From Halioglobus sp. (lineage in GTDB: Bacteria > Pseudomonadota > Gammaproteobacteria > Pseudomonadales > Halieaceae), in assembly GCA_020443345.1 (NCBI GenBank), contig JAGRIH010000001.1:1-64000 (forward strand): a stretch of DNA of 64,000 bases, written 5' to 3'. The notes beneath the pieces are model-generated. The model did not search any database, was not told where the DNA came from, and saw only the letters and a program-made list of their open reading frames with translations. A program made the position numbers and the translations under genes. Positions 26,769 to 37,078 of this stretch are shown here, one piece after another. How positions within the stretch are numbered: the stretch's first letter is position 1; every line of letters begins with the position of its first letter.

Positions 26769-27185
26769 ATGGAGCGACCGGCGATGATGGGCTACCTGGA
26801 TATCGAGGTAGAGGGGCAGGGTCTGCACGAATTCACGCCCCGGGTTCGCGAGGTGGTGCGGCGCAGCGGGCAGCGCGAGGGGCTGTGCACCCTGTTTGTC
26901 CGCCATACGTCCGCCAGCCTGCTGATTCAGGAAAACTGTGACGACAGCGCGCGGCTGGACCTCGAGAACTGGCTCAATCGCCTGGTGCCGGAGAACGATC
27001 CACTGTACACCCATACGCTGGAGGGCGCGGACGACATGCCTGCGCATATCAAGTCGGCGCTCACCGCCACCCACCTGGGCATCCCGTTTGCAGACGGTCA
27101 GTTGCTGCTGGGAACCTGGCAGGGTATCTATTTGTGGGAACACCGTCACGCCCGTGGCAGCCGGCAGGTAGTGGTGCATCTGTGA
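26769..27185 (+). CDS. YjbQ family protein (UPF0047)
   Basis: The 138-residue protein matches the YjbQ family, with FVRHTSASLLIQENCD, the EGADDMPAHIKS block, and GTWQGIYLWEHR near the end. Conserved histidines and acidic residues suggest metal binding. E. coli YjbQ shows weak thiamine-phosphate synthase activity, but the true role is uncertain. ATG at 26784 (ATGATG, GGAG upstream) is an alternative start that removes five residues. It lies 84 nt before tadA on the same strand. Confidence 0.88.
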   Translation: MERPAMMGYLDIEVEGQGLHEFTPRVREVVRRSGQREGLCTLFVRHTSASLLIQENCDDSARLDLENWLNRLVPENDPLYTHTLEGADDMPAHIKSALTATHLGIPFADGQLLLGTWQGIYLWEHRHARGSRQVVVHL

Positions 27186-27269
27186 GGGCGCAAGGGCTTT
27201 GCGCTCGGCCATCGCGCAGGCCATACGATAGACTGCGACTGTCCTGATGGTACGCAGACGGACTGGCTT

Positions 27270-27785
27270 GTGCACACTGCCGATGGGACGGTACGCGCGG
27301 TGCCGGTAGTGGGCTCGAGCGCCGCGGACGAGCACGCCTACTGGATGCGGCGCGCGCTGGCGTTGGCCGATCGCGCGGCCGACGAGGGCGAGGTGCCGGT
27401 CGGCGCGGTGGTGGTGCGCGACGGCCAGTTGCTCGGCGAGGGCTGGAACCAGGTCATCGGGGCGCGGGACGCGTCCGCCCATGCGGAGGTCGTCGCGCTG
27501 CGCGCTGCGGGGCGCGCTGCGGGAAACTATCGCCTGAGTGGCGCGGTACTCTATGCCACGCTGGAGCCCTGCACCATGTGTGCCGGGGCGCTGGTCCACG
27601 CCCGTATCGCCGAACTGGTCTTTGCCGCCAGCGAACCGCGCGCCGGAGTCGTCTGCAGCAACGGCAGCCTGCTGGATGCAGCCTGGTACAACCACCGGGT
27701 GAACTGGCGCGGCGGAGTGCTGGCTGCCGACAGCAGCCAGCGTTTGCAGGCTTTTTTTCAGGCGCGCCGCGCGCCGCGTCAATAG
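27270..27785 (+). CDS. tadA: tRNA-specific adenosine deaminase
   Basis: TadA deaminates A34 of tRNA-Arg(ACG) to inosine and is essential for reading CGN codons. The zinc site is H-A-E (DASAHAEVVALR) with the catalytic Glu, and P-C-T-M-C. The conserved YWMRRALALA segment marks the N-terminus. GTG at 27270 gives 171 residues; GTG at 27309 would give a length closer to E. coli TadA. It is convergent with mltF with only 3 nt between the stop codons, and the tadA-mltF-purL order is typical of gammaproteobacteria. Confidence 0.93.
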   Translation: MHTADGTVRAVPVVGSSAADEHAYWMRRALALADRAADEGEVPVGAVVVRDGQLLGEGWNQVIGARDASAHAEVVALRAAGRAAGNYRLSGAVLYATLEPCTMCAGALVHARIAELVFAASEPRAGVVCSNGSLLDAAWYNHRVNWRGGVLAADSSQRLQAFFQARRAPRQ

Positions 27786-27788
27786 CGC

Positions 27789-29216
27789 TCAGAGCGCACG
27801 CAGCGCGCTGCCGCGAATGGCCGCGGGGACGTAGTCATCTATCCGAAGCGGCGGCCGTGGCTTGCTGTCGGGAATGTCCTGCCACTGCAGTATGCTGTAG
27901 TAGTGGCGAATGTTCTGCACGTAGGTGACCGCCTCGAATCCGCGCGCGTAGCCGTACTTGACGCTTCGATAGTGTTTGCTTTGTTGCAGCAGGGGCAGCC
28001 TGGCCATGACATCGCGCCAGCTTCCGGGATTGCCGCTCTGGCGATCGGTCAGCACGCGGGCGTCTTCCAGGTGGCCCATGCCGATGTTGTAGGCCGCCAG
28101 AGCGAGCCAGGTGCGGTCGGGCTCGCGGATGTCCTCCGGCAGGCGCCGCTTGATATTTTTCAGGTAGCGGGCGCCGCCGCGCAGACTCTGGTCCGCCTGC
28201 AAACGGTTTTTTACGCCCATCTCCCGGGCCGTGGGCAGCGTCAGCATCATCATGCCGCGCACTCCCGTGCGGGAGGTGGCCCGCGGGTCCCAGTGGGATT
28301 CCTGATAGGCGATGGCGGCCAGTAGCCGCCAGTCGAGCTGGTATTCCGCCGCCACCTGTTGAATGAGGTCGCGGTAGGCCGGCAGGGTGTTGTGCATGTT
28401 GAGGGTGAAGGTGTGGGAGTCGATACGCGACACCCCGTCAGTGTGTCCAAAGTGTCGTTCGCGCAATCGCGCCAGGGTGCCGCTGTCCCGCAGGCGGCGG
28501 ATGAATGCGTCGATGCGTGTGCGCAGCCGCGCGTTGTCGATACCCGGGGCCAGGTACCAGACCATACCCCGTTCGGCGCCCAGATCGAAGGCGACTTTCA
28601 GGCGCGGGTACAGGCTCTGCTGGACGGCGAACTCATTGGAATTAACCACCGCCAGTTGGCTTTCCCCCGAGCGCACCCGTTCCAGCAGCGCCATCGAGTC
28701 TGCCCCGGCGATCTCCCGCCACTGCAGTTGCGCGCTACCGCCCTCGCGCAGTTCGCGCAGCAGTTTCACGTGGCTGGATCCTTCGAGCACGCTGATGCTC
28801 ATGCCGGCCATATCTTCGACGGAGCGGGGCCGGTAGCTGCCGGCCACATACACCACCTGCGGAGTCAGCGTGGCGTAGGGTATCGAATGTGGATACACGG
28901 CGGCGCGCGCGCTGCTCATGGCCAGGCCGGCCGCGGCGACATCCGCCTCGCTGCGCTGCAACTGCCTGAACACGCCGGTCAGACTGAAGGCGGTTTGCAT
29001 TTTGAGCTGCACGCCCAGGTCCTGCGCCAGCAGGCCGGCCAGGGCGTATTCAAAGCCGGTGGGCCCGCTCTTGTCCAGGTAGTAGGTGGTGGGGCTGTTG
29101 CGGCTTACCACCACCAGCTCACCGCGCGCGCGGATGCGATCCAGGCTGTCGCCGCCGGTGCAGCCGGTCAGCAGAACCGCGCCCAGCAGTGCCATGCTCA
29201 CTGCGTGATATGCCAT
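27789..29216 (-). CDS. mltF: Membrane-bound lytic murein transglycosylase F
   Basis: This 475-residue outer-membrane lipoprotein has its lipobox at LLTGC (Cys19). An N-terminal periplasmic-binding (SBP_bac_3) regulatory domain covers about 28-265. The C-terminal SLT lytic transglycosylase domain carries the catalytic Glu in AYQESHWDP and the AAYNIGMGH motif. It cleaves peptidoglycan to 1,6-anhydromuropeptides, which links to the MupP-like recycling phosphatase at 40 kb. It is divergent from purL and convergent with tadA. Confidence 0.95.
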   Translation of the reverse strand: MAYHAVSMALLGAVLLTGCTGGDSLDRIRARGELVVVSRNSPTTYYLDKSGPTGFEYALAGLLAQDLGVQLKMQTAFSLTGVFRQLQRSEADVAAAGLAMSSARAAVYPHSIPYATLTPQVVYVAGSYRPRSVEDMAGMSISVLEGSSHVKLLRELREGGSAQLQWREIAGADSMALLERVRSGESQLAVVNSNEFAVQQSLYPRLKVAFDLGAERGMVWYLAPGIDNARLRTRIDAFIRRLRDSGTLARLRERHFGHTDGVSRIDSHTFTLNMHNTLPAYRDLIQQVAAEYQLDWRLLAAIAYQESHWDPRATSRTGVRGMMMLTLPTAREMGVKNRLQADQSLRGGARYLKNIKRRLPEDIREPDRTWLALAAYNIGMGHLEDARVLTDRQSGNPGSWRDVMARLPLLQQSKHYRSVKYGYARGFEAVTYVQNIRHYYSILQWQDIPDSKPRPPLRIDDYVPAAIRGSALRAL

Positions 29217-29249
29217 GCCCCTGGTTGTGCCTATTTACAGTCAATGGTG

Positions 29250-29279
29250 TTAACGGTGCAAGCGCAAATACAGTACAAT
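29250..29279 (+). promoter_or_regulatory. Candidate purL promoter
   Basis: TACAAT (29274-29279) forms a good -10, 44 nt before the purL start. TTAACG (29250-29255) is a weak -35 with 18-bp spacing. Confidence 0.4.
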
Positions 29280-29322
29280 AGCGCCTCCCAAAAAAACACC
29301 TCCTCCAGGAGCTTTCCTGAGC

Positions 29323-32300
29323 ATGCTGACCCTGCATGGCGCACCGGCCCTGTCGGCTTTTCGGCGGGACAAACTGGCGCAAAAACTGTCTGAAATACAC
29401 CCCGGTATCCGGCTGCTGCAGGTCCAATACGTACATTTTTGCGCGTTGCACAGTGCGCTTTCGCACGAGCGGCAGACCGTGTTGTCCGGCCTGCTGCGCG
29501 GCGGTCCGGGCGGGCCGCAACACCGGGAAAATGACCAACCTGACGGTGAACTGCTGCTGGTGGTACCCAGGCCCGGCACGATTTCGCCGTGGTCCAGCAA
29601 GGCCACTGATATCGCGCACAACTGCGGCCTGCAGGAGGTGGCGCGACTGGAGCGCGGTATCGCCTGGTACGTCGCGTTTCCCCCCGGACGCGCTGCGGCG
29701 CAGCGCCGGGCGGTGGCTGCCCTGGTACACGATCGCATGACGCAGGTGGTGATGAGCGACCTGCAGCAGGCGCAGGCGTTGTTCTCGCACGCAGCGCCCC
29801 GGCCGCTGGCAGCGGTGGATGTGATCGGCGGCGGACGCGCGGCGCTGGTCGCGGCGGATCGCGTGTTGGGGCTGGCGCTGGCGGACGATGAAATCGACTA
29901 TCTGCTGGACAGCTTCACTGCGCTGGGGCGCAACCCCAATGATATCGAGCTGATGATGTTCGCCCAGGCCAACTCCGAGCACTGTCGCCACAAGATATTC
30001 AATGCCAGCTGGGATATCGACGGCCAGCACCAGGCGCACTCGCTGTTTGCCATGATCCGCAACACCCATGAATGCGCGGGTGACAACGTGTTGTCGGCCT
30101 ATTCCGACAATGCCGCCGTGGTGGCGGGCCCGGTAGCGGGGCGTTTTTTTCCCGACCCCGACACTGGCGAATACGGCTTTGTGCGCGAGCCGATCCACCT
30201 GTTGATGAAAGTGGAGACCCACAACCACCCCACGGCCATCGCGCCGTTTCCCGGCGCCGGCACCGGCGCCGGCGGCGAAATCCGCGACGAGGGCGCGGTC
30301 GGTCGCGGCTCCAAGCCGAAGGTGGGCCTGACCGGTTTCTCGGTGTCAAACCTGCAAATTCCCGGTTACGAGCAGCCCTGGGAGCGCGACTACGGCAGGC
30401 CGGAACGCATTGCGTCGGCGCTGGATATCATGCTGGAGGGGCCGATCGGGGGCGCGGCCTTCAACAACGAATTCGGGCGCCCCAATCTCTGCGGCTACTT
30501 TCGCAGTTTCGAGATGGAGGTCCCGGGGCTTGCCGGGCGCGAGGTGCGCGGCTACCACAAGCCGATCATGATCGCCGGCGGCTGTGGCAACATTCGCCAG
30601 GAGCACGTGGCCAAGGGGGATTATCGCCCGGGTGCCAAACTGATCGTGCTGGGTGGCCCGGCCATGCTGATCGGCCTGGGGGGTGGCGCCGCCTCATCCA
30701 TGGCCAGCGGGCAGAGCCACGAGGACCTGGACTTTGCCTCGGTGCAGCGCCAGAACCCCGAGATGGAGCGGCGCTGCCAGGAGGTGATCGACCGCTGCTG
30801 GCAGCTCGGCGCCGACAACCCCATCGCCTTTATCCACGACGTGGGCGCCGGTGGGCTGTCCAACGCCTTTCCCGAACTGGTCAAGGATGCCGGCCGCGGC
30901 GGTCGCTTCGAGCTGCGCGAGGTGCCGAACGACGAACCGGGCATGTCGCCCCTGGAAATCTGGTGCAATGAATCCCAGGAGCGCTATGTGCTGGCGGTGG
31001 AGCCACAACACCTGGCGCGCTTCGAGGCGATCTGCCGCCGCGAGCGCTGTCCGTTCGCCGTGGTAGGCGAGGCCACCAGCGACCTGCACCTGTACGTGGG
31101 CGACCGTGCATTCGGCAACGCACCGGTGGATCTGCCCATGTCGGTGCTGTTTGGCAAGCCGCCGCGCATGCACCGCACCATCCATCGCCAGACACTGCAG
31201 CACCGGCCGCTGGAGTTGTCCCTGTCGGTGGCCGAGGCGCTGGAGCGCGTCCTGCAGGTGCCCGCGGTGGCCAGCAAGAACGTCCTGATCACCATCGGCG
31301 ATCGCACCGTGACCGGGATGGTGGCGCGCGACCAGATGGTGGGTCCGTGGCAGGTCCCGGTGGCGGATTGCGCGGTGACCACCGTGTCCTACGACACCTT
31401 CGCCGGCGAAGCCATGGCGGTGGGCGAGCGGACCCCGCTGGCGCTGATCGACGGTGCCGCGTCCGGGCGTATGGCGGTTGCCGAGGCGATCACCAATATC
31501 GCCGCCGCGGCCATCGCGGATATCCGCGATATCAAACTGTCGGCCAACTGGATGTGCGCGGCCGGCTACGGTGCCGAGGATGCAGCACTGTACGATACGG
31601 TGCGCGCGGTCGGCATGGAGTTCTGTCCGGCGCTGGGCATCACCATTCCGGTGGGCAAGGACTCCATGTCCATGCGCACCACCTGGCGCGATGGCGGTGA
31701 GGAGCGGGCGGTGACCGCGCCCCTGTCGCTGATTGTCTCGGCCTTTGCACCGGTGGTGGATGCCCGCCTGTCGGTGACCCCGCAACTGCACAGCGCGGTG
31801 CCCGCTGCGCTGCTGTTGCTGGATTTGGGGCGCGGTGCCAATCGCCTGGGCGGCTCCAGCCTGGCACAGTCCTGCGCGCAACTGGGCGATACGGTTCCCG
31901 ATATCGCCAGCGCAGCAGACCTGAAGGCCTTTTTTACCCTGGTGCAGGAACTGCTGGCCGAGCGGCGCCTGCTGGCCTACCACGACCGCTCCGACGGCGG
32001 GGTGCTGGTCACCCTGCTGGAAATGGCGTTTGCCGGGCACTGCGGCCTGGCGGTGGACGTGGCCGCGCTGCCGGGCGAGCCGCTGAGTGCGCTGTTCTGT
32101 GAGGAGGCCGGCGCGGTGCTGCAGGTCGCGGCTGCCGACCTGGACCATGTCATGGCCCGCGCGGCGGCCCTCGGTCTGGGCGAGTGTATCCACCGGCTGG
32201 GCCGGGCCGTGCCCGGCGACAGCATCCAGGTGGCGGCCGGTGGCACCGAACTGTTGCGGGAGTCGCGGGCGCGGCTGCAGCAGCTGTGGTCGCGTACCAG

Positions 32301-33219
32301 TTACGAACTGCAGGCGCTGCGCGATAACCCCGAGTGTGCGCGGGAGGAGTACCAGCGGCTGGCGCAGGATGATCCGGGGCTGTCGGCGCGCCTGAGTTTC
32401 GATCCCGCGCAGGATATCAGCGCCCCCTACATCGCCTCCGGTGCGCGGCCCCGGGTGGCGATACTGCGCGAACAGGGGGTCAACGGCCACGTGGAAATGG
32501 CCGCGGCCTTTCACCGGGCGGGTTTCACGCCCTGTGACGTGCACATGAGCGACCTGCTCAGCGCCCGCATCAGCCTGTCGGATTTCAGCGGCCTGGTGGC
32601 CTGTGGCGGTTTTTCCTACGGCGATGTGCTGGGCGCCGGCGAGGGCTGGGCCAAAAGCATTCTCTACAACGAGGTACTGCGCGAGCACTTCAGCGCGTTT
32701 TTCGCGCGCCCGGACAGTTTTACCCTGGGCGTGTGCAACGGCTGCCAGATGGTGTCTGCGCTGTGCGATCTGATTCCCGGCGCCGGCCACTGGCCGCGTT
32801 TCGTGCGCAACCGCTCCGAGCAGTTCGAGGCGCGCTTGGCGCTGGTGCGGGTGGAGGACTCGCCCTCGGTGCTGCTGGCGGGCATGGCGGGCTCGCACCT
32901 GCCGATCGCGGTGGCACACGGCGAGGGCCGCGCGGAATTTGCCAGCGCGGCCGCACTGGATGCCTGCGAGGCCACGGGCACCGTCAGCCTGCGCTATCTC
33001 GAGAACGATCTGTCAGTGGCCCGCCGCTACCCGGCCAATCCCAATGGCTCGCCCGCCGGTATTACCGGCCTGACCACCGTGGATGGGCGGGTCACCATCA
33101 TGATGCCGCACCCGGAGCGGCTGTACCGCACAGTGCAGCACTCCTGGGCGCCGCCCGAGTGGGGCGAGGACGGTGGCTGGCTGCGACTGTTTCGCAACGC
33201 GCGCCGGTGGCTGGACTAG
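29323..33219 (+). CDS. purL: Phosphoribosylformylglycinamidine synthase
   Basis: This 1298-residue large-type PurL catalyses the fourth step of purine synthesis, converting FGAR to FGAM with ATP and glutamine. It shows an N-terminal PurS-like domain, a linker with [12 protein letters not shown], and two AIR-synthase-related halves ([27 protein letters not shown]). The C-terminal glutaminase has the nucleophile Cys in GVCNGCQM and the His/Glu pair in MMPHPERL. Length is normal for gammaproteobacteria. AGGAG precedes the ATG. It is divergent from mltF. Confidence 0.97.
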   Translation: MLTLHGAPALSAFRRDKLAQKLSEIHPGIRLLQVQYVHFCALHSALSHERQTVLSGLLRGGPGGPQHRENDQPDGELLLVVPRPGTISPWSSKATDIAHNCGLQEVARLERGIAWYVAFPPGRAAAQRRAVAALVHDRMTQVVMSDLQQAQALFSHAAPRPLAAVDVIGGGRAALVAADRVLGLALADDEIDYLLDSFTALGRNPNDIELMMFAQANSEHCRHKIFNASWDIDGQHQAHSLFAMIRNTHECAGDNVLSAYSDNAAVVAGPVAGRFFPDPDTGEYGFVREPIHLLMKVETHNHPTAIAPFPGAGTGAGGEIRDEGAVGRGSKPKVGLTGFSVSNLQIPGYEQPWERDYGRPERIASALDIMLEGPIGGAAFNNEFGRPNLCGYFRSFEMEVPGLAGREVRGYHKPIMIAGGCGNIRQEHVAKGDYRPGAKLIVLGGPAMLIGLGGGAASSMASGQSHEDLDFASVQRQNPEMERRCQEVIDRCWQLGADNPIAFIHDVGAGGLSNAFPELVKDAGRGGRFELREVPNDEPGMSPLEIWCNESQERYVLAVEPQHLARFEAICRRERCPFAVVGEATSDLHLYVGDRAFGNAPVDLPMSVLFGKPPRMHRTIHRQTLQHRPLELSLSVAEALERVLQVPAVASKNVLITIGDRTVTGMVARDQMVGPWQVPVADCAVTTVSYDTFAGEAMAVGERTPLALIDGAASGRMAVAEAITNIAAAAIADIRDIKLSANWMCAAGYGAEDAALYDTVRAVGMEFCPALGITIPVGKDSMSMRTTWRDGGEERAVTAPLSLIVSAFAPVVDARLSVTPQLHSAVPAALLLLDLGRGANRLGGSSLAQSCAQLGDTVPDIASAADLKAFFTLVQELLAERRLLAYHDRSDGGVLVTLLEMAFAGHCGLAVDVAALPGEPLSALFCEEAGAVLQVAAADLDHVMARAAALGLGECIHRLGRAVPGDSIQVAAGGTELLRESRARLQQLWSRTSYELQALRDNPECAREEYQRLAQDDPGLSARLSFDPAQDISAPYIASGARPRVAILREQGVNGHVEMAAAFHRAGFTPCDVHMSDLLSARISLSDFSGLVACGGFSYGDVLGAGEGWAKSILYNEVLREHFSAFFARPDSFTLGVCNGCQMVSALCDLIPGAGHWPRFVRNRSEQFEARLALVRVEDSPSVLLAGMAGSHLPIAVAHGEGRAEFASAAALDACEATGTVSLRYLENDLSVARRYPANPNGSPAGITGLTTVDGRVTIMMPHPERLYRTVQHSWAPPEWGEDGGWLRLFRNARRWLD

Positions 33220-33227
33220 CCCCGGCC

Positions 33228-33255
33228 TTGTGGCGCCCCGCGGTTTCCTTATAAT
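33228..33255 (+). promoter_or_regulatory. Candidate secDF promoter
   Basis: TTGTGG (33228-33233), a 16-bp spacer and a perfect TATAAT (33250-33255) lie 51 nt before the secD start, just past the purL stop. Confidence 0.6.
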
Positions 33256-33306
33256 GACGCCCTTTTTGACGGACTGTCCCTGTGCGTCGCCTGCCAGAGC
33301 ACCGCT

Positions 33307-35187
33307 ATGCTGAATAAGTACCCACTGTGGAAGTACCTGCTGGTACTGTTTGTGTTGTTGCTGGGCCTGTTCTACGCCGCGCCCAACCTCTACGAACCGG
33401 ACCCGGCCCTGCAGATCACCGGCCAGAGCAGTTCCCAGCAGATAGACCGGGACACACTGGATCGCGCCCTGACTGCCCTCGACAAGGCCGGCATTGCCCA
33501 TTTTGGCGAGACCATCGACGAACAGGGGCGCAACGCCCTGGTGCGCCTGCGCGACGCCGAACAGCAACTGGCGGCTCAGGCGCGGGTGCACCGGGCGCTC
33601 GGCGATGGCTTTATCGTGGCGCTCAACCTGGCGCCCACCACACCCGACTGGCTCACCGACTGGGGCGCACAGCCCATGAAGCTGGGGCTGGATCTCAGTG
33701 GTGGGGTGCATTTCAAGCTGGAAGTGGACGTCGATGCGGCGCTCGAGCGGCGCATGGAGTACTACGTCAACGCCACCAAGCGGGCGCTGCGCGAAGAGCG
33801 CATCCGCGGCCTGGTGAGCCTCAACCGGGACGGCGTGGTCGAATCCAGTTTCAAGAGCGAGGCGCTGCGTGAACAGGCCCGTGCCGTCATTGCCGAAAAG
33901 CAGCCGGAACTGGTGCTCAGCCGCAGGCAGGAGGGCGACCAGTGGCAGCTACTGGCGGCCATGTCGGACCAGACGCGCCGCGAGATTGCCGACTACGCGG
34001 TGAGTCAGAACCTCACCACCCTGCGCAACCGGGTCAACGAGCTGGGCGTGTCAGAGCCCCTGGTACAGCGCCAGGGCCAAAACCGTATCGTGGTGGAGTT
34101 GCCCGGTATCCAGGATACGGCGGAGGCCAAGCGGATACTGGGCAAGGTGGCCAATCTGGAGTTTCGACTGGTCGCCAATATGGACGCGGCGCCCTCCGAG
34201 AAGCAGCGCTTTGAATACCGCAGCCCGGATCGCGCCGGCATGAGCGAGTGGCTGGAGCGCGATGTCATCATCACCGGCGAACGGGTGGCCAACGCCCAGG
34301 CGAGTTTCGACCAGAACGGCCAGCCCAATGTGCAGATCAGCCTGGACAGCGAGGGCGGCACCCTGATGTCCCGCGCCACGCGCAATAACATCAAGCGCCG
34401 CATGGGCGTGCTGTTTATCGAGCGCAAATACCGCACGCGCTACGAAAAACAGGCGGACGGCACGGAACAGGTGGTCAAGATACCCTACGATGAAAAGAAA
34501 CTGTTGACGGCGCCGGTGATCCAGTCGGCGCTGGGTGCCCAGTTCCAGATAACCGGGCTGGACAGCCCGATGGAGGCGTCGGAACTGGCCCTGATGCTGC
34601 GCGCGGGAGCGCTGGCGGCGCCTATCTCCTTTGTGGAGGAGCGCACTGTGGGGCCCTCGCTGGGCGCGGAGAATATTCGCATGGGGGTCAAGTCGGTGCA
34701 GTACGGTCTGGCCCTGGTGGTGCTGTTCATGGTGCTGTATTACCGGGTCTTCGGCGTCGCCGCGGTGATTGCCCTGACTTGCAACCTGGTGCTGCTGGTG
34801 GCGCTGATGTCCCTGATCGGGGCGACGCTGACCCTGCCCGGCATCGCCGGTATCGTGCTGACCGTGGGTATGGCGGTGGATGCCAACGTGCTGATTTTCG
34901 CGCGCATACGCGAGGAGCTGCGCAATGGCATGTCGCCGCAGATGGCCATCCACGCCGGCTTCGAGCGCGCGGTGGCGACGATTTTCGATGCCAATCTCAC
35001 CACCCTGATCGTGGCGGTCATTCTCTACGCGGTGGGCACCGGCCCGGTCAAGGGTTTCGCCGTCACCCTGTCGCTGGGTATCGTGACCTCCATGTTTACT
35101 GCCATCATGGGCACCCGCGCCCTGATCAACCTGATCTACGGCGGCCGCCGGGTACAATCCTTGTCCATTGGGGGGCGCGCAGCATGA
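33307..35187 (+). CDS. secD: Protein translocase subunit SecD
   Basis: This 626-residue inner-membrane protein works with SecF to pull secreted proteins through SecYEG using the proton gradient. It has an N-terminal helix (about 8-28), a large periplasmic P1 region, the GLDLSGGVHFKLEVD motif near 126-140, and five C-terminal helices with GIAGIVLTVGMAVDANVLIF. The last codons overlap secF by 4 nt (ATGA). In many gammaproteobacteria tgt and yajC lie upstream; here purL does. Confidence 0.97.
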   Translation: MLNKYPLWKYLLVLFVLLLGLFYAAPNLYEPDPALQITGQSSSQQIDRDTLDRALTALDKAGIAHFGETIDEQGRNALVRLRDAEQQLAAQARVHRALGDGFIVALNLAPTTPDWLTDWGAQPMKLGLDLSGGVHFKLEVDVDAALERRMEYYVNATKRALREERIRGLVSLNRDGVVESSFKSEALREQARAVIAEKQPELVLSRRQEGDQWQLLAAMSDQTRREIADYAVSQNLTTLRNRVNELGVSEPLVQRQGQNRIVVELPGIQDTAEAKRILGKVANLEFRLVANMDAAPSEKQRFEYRSPDRAGMSEWLERDVIITGERVANAQASFDQNGQPNVQISLDSEGGTLMSRATRNNIKRRMGVLFIERKYRTRYEKQADGTEQVVKIPYDEKKLLTAPVIQSALGAQFQITGLDSPMEASELALMLRAGALAAPISFVEERTVGPSLGAENIRMGVKSVQYGLALVVLFMVLYYRVFGVAAVIALTCNLVLLVALMSLIGATLTLPGIAGIVLTVGMAVDANVLIFARIREELRNGMSPQMAIHAGFERAVATIFDANLTTLIVAVILYAVGTGPVKGFAVTLSLGIVTSMFTAIMGTRALINLIYGGRRVQSLSIGGRAA

Positions 35188-36107
35188 GCAGTACAAAAGT
35201 CATCGATTTCATGGGCCGGCGCAAACTGGCTGCGGTGTTCTCGCTGGTTCTGATCGCGGTGTCACTGGTCTCGCTGGCCACCCGGCAGCTCAACTGGGGG
35301 CTGGATTTCACCGGCGGTACCCTGCTGGAGGTGCACTACAGCGAAACCGCCGATCTCAACGCGATCCGCAGCACGCTGGAGACCGGCGGCTACACCGGCG
35401 CTATCGTGGTCAGCTTCGGCACCGATCGAGACGTGTTGATTCGGCTGCCGCAGAGCTATACCGACAGGCAGGGCGCACAGTTGCTGGCCACGCTGGAGGC
35501 GGCTTTTGCGGGCACGGTGGAGCTGCGCCGTATCGAGTTTGTCGGGCCGCAGGTGGGCGATGAGCTGCGCGAGCAGGGCGGCCTGGCCATGCTGCTGGCG
35601 CTGGGCCTGGTGATGTTGTACATCGCCTTTCGCTTCCAGTTCAAGTTTGCCGTCGGCGCAGTGGTGCCGCTGATCCACGACGTCATCATCACGTTGGGCT
35701 TTTTCTCGGTGACCGCTCTGGAGTTCGACCTCACGGTGCTGGCCGCACTGCTGGCGGTGATCGGCTACTCCCTGAACGACACCATCGTGGTGGCCGACCG
35801 CATCCGGGAGAACTTTCGCAAGCTGCGGCGCACCGAACCGGTCGAGACGATCAATATTTCGCTGACTGAAACCCTGGATCGCACGCTGGTCACCTCGCTC
35901 ACCACCATCATGGTGCTGGTGTCACTGGCGCTGTTTGGCGGTGAGATGATCAAGGACTTTGCCATCGCCCTGATCGTGGGTATCGTGGTCGGCACCTATT
36001 CGTCGATTTATGTGGCCACCAATATCCTGTTGATGATGGGGGTCAGCAAAGAGGATTTGATGATCCCGGTGAAGGAAGGGGCCGAGCAGGAAGACCTGAC
36101 GCCCTGA
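35184..36107 (+). CDS. secF: Protein translocase subunit SecF
   Basis: The 307-residue partner of SecD has six transmembrane helices. The signature LDFTGGTLLEV lies after the first helix, and the C-terminal block IGYSLNDTIVVADRIREN, then TLDRTLVTSLTT, is standard. The ATG at 35184 overlaps the secD stop, so translation is coupled. The 3' end faces suhB with a 16-nt gap and no visible terminator. Confidence 0.97.
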   Translation: MSSTKVIDFMGRRKLAAVFSLVLIAVSLVSLATRQLNWGLDFTGGTLLEVHYSETADLNAIRSTLETGGYTGAIVVSFGTDRDVLIRLPQSYTDRQGAQLLATLEAAFAGTVELRRIEFVGPQVGDELREQGGLAMLLALGLVMLYIAFRFQFKFAVGAVVPLIHDVIITLGFFSVTALEFDLTVLAALLAVIGYSLNDTIVVADRIRENFRKLRRTEPVETINISLTETLDRTLVTSLTTIMVLVSLALFGGEMIKDFAIALIVGIVVGTYSSIYVATNILLMMGVSKEDLMIPVKEGAEQEDLTP

Positions 36108-36123
36108 CCCCAACGGCACTGAC

Positions 36124-36918
36124 TTAGCCCAACAGCGGTCGCGTCACCTGCAATACGGCTTTAAAGCACTTGGGATTGCCGCACACGATATTGCCCGATT
36201 CCAGGTAGCGATCCGAACCGTCGATATCCGCCACCAGGCCGCCGGCCTCGCGTACCAGCAGGGCGCCCGCGGCGATATCCCACGGGGACAGCCCGATCTC
36301 CCAGAACGCGTCCAGCCGGCCCGCGGCCACGTAGGCCAGATCCAGCGACGCCGCACCGGCGCGGCGGATACCGGCGCACTGAGCGGCCAGTGTCTCCAGT
36401 GATTTGCTGTAGGGAGCGAGCTGGTCGTCGCAGTGGTTCTTGAAGGGGATGCCGGTTCCGAGCAGGGCCCCCTCCAGACCTGGCAGTTTGCTCACCCGCA
36501 TGCGCCGCCCGTTCAGTTGCGCCCCGCGACCGCGGGAGGCGGTAAACTCCTCGCGACGCACCGGGTCGACGATCACCGCGTGTTCCAGCTTGCCCCGGTA
36601 CAGGCAGGCGATCGACACGCCGTAGTGGGGAATGCCGCGGATAAAGTTGGTGGTGCCGTCGAGGGGGTCGATCAGCCAGCGGTACTCGGCGTCCCGGCTG
36701 CCGCTCAGGCCGGTCTCTTCGCCCTGGATGGCGTGCTCGGGGTAGGCTTTTTGCAAGTGGTAGACAATCTCCCGCTCCGCGGCGACATCCACATCCGTGA
36801 CAAAGTTGTTCACACCCTTGGCCTTCACTTCAAATCGCTCGAGATCATCCGAGGCGCGCACGATGGTTGCTCCCGCTTTGCGGGCGGCGCGCAGCGCTAT
36901 AGTGATCATCGGTTCCAT
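36124..36918 (-). CDS. suhB: Inositol-1-monophosphatase family protein SuhB
   Basis: The 264-residue Mg-dependent phosphatase shows the family metal sites GEETG, WLIDPLDGTTNFI and WDIAAGALLVREAGG. In gammaproteobacteria SuhB is also a partner of the ribosomal-RNA antitermination (Nus) complex. The start at MEPMITIALRAARKAG is standard; a weak GGAA precedes it. It is divergent from trmJ and convergent with secF, an arrangement common in gammaproteobacteria. Confidence 0.94.
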   Translation of the reverse strand: MEPMITIALRAARKAGATIVRASDDLERFEVKAKGVNNFVTDVDVAAEREIVYHLQKAYPEHAIQGEETGLSGSRDAEYRWLIDPLDGTTNFIRGIPHYGVSIACLYRGKLEHAVIVDPVRREEFTASRGRGAQLNGRRMRVSKLPGLEGALLGTGIPFKNHCDDQLAPYSKSLETLAAQCAGIRRAGAASLDLAYVAAGRLDAFWEIGLSPWDIAAGALLVREAGGLVADIDGSDRYLESGNIVCGNPKCFKAVLQVTRPLLG

Positions 36919-36951
36919 GCGGTTTTCCGGCTGGTGGTGGTTGGGCGCGCG

Positions 36952-36960
36952 ATTATAGCA
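36952..36960 (-). promoter_or_regulatory. Candidate suhB promoter, extended -10
   Basis: The minus strand reads TGCTATAAT (36960-36952), an extended -10, 34 nt before the suhB start. TTTGCG 16 bp upstream is a possible -35. Confidence 0.5.
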
Positions 36961-37078
36961 GCATAGCCCCCTGCGCAAATAGATTGTGGGCCCGCAAGAG
37001 CAATACCGTTCGAGGAATATCTGCTAGACTTGCCCGCCAATCGCACTGGTTGCCCGTTAATCCCGATATTATCCGCCC

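Noticed and set aside
30694-32919. Long open frame antisense to purL
   Set aside because: It mirrors purL codon structure in a GC-rich gene, has no domain and lacks a ribosome site; the same applies to frames antisense to gyrA (43434-45806) and wbpM (56847-59036).
37067-37072. Leaderless promoter for trmJ
   Set aside because: TATTAT is near the start but no -35 lies at a usable distance.
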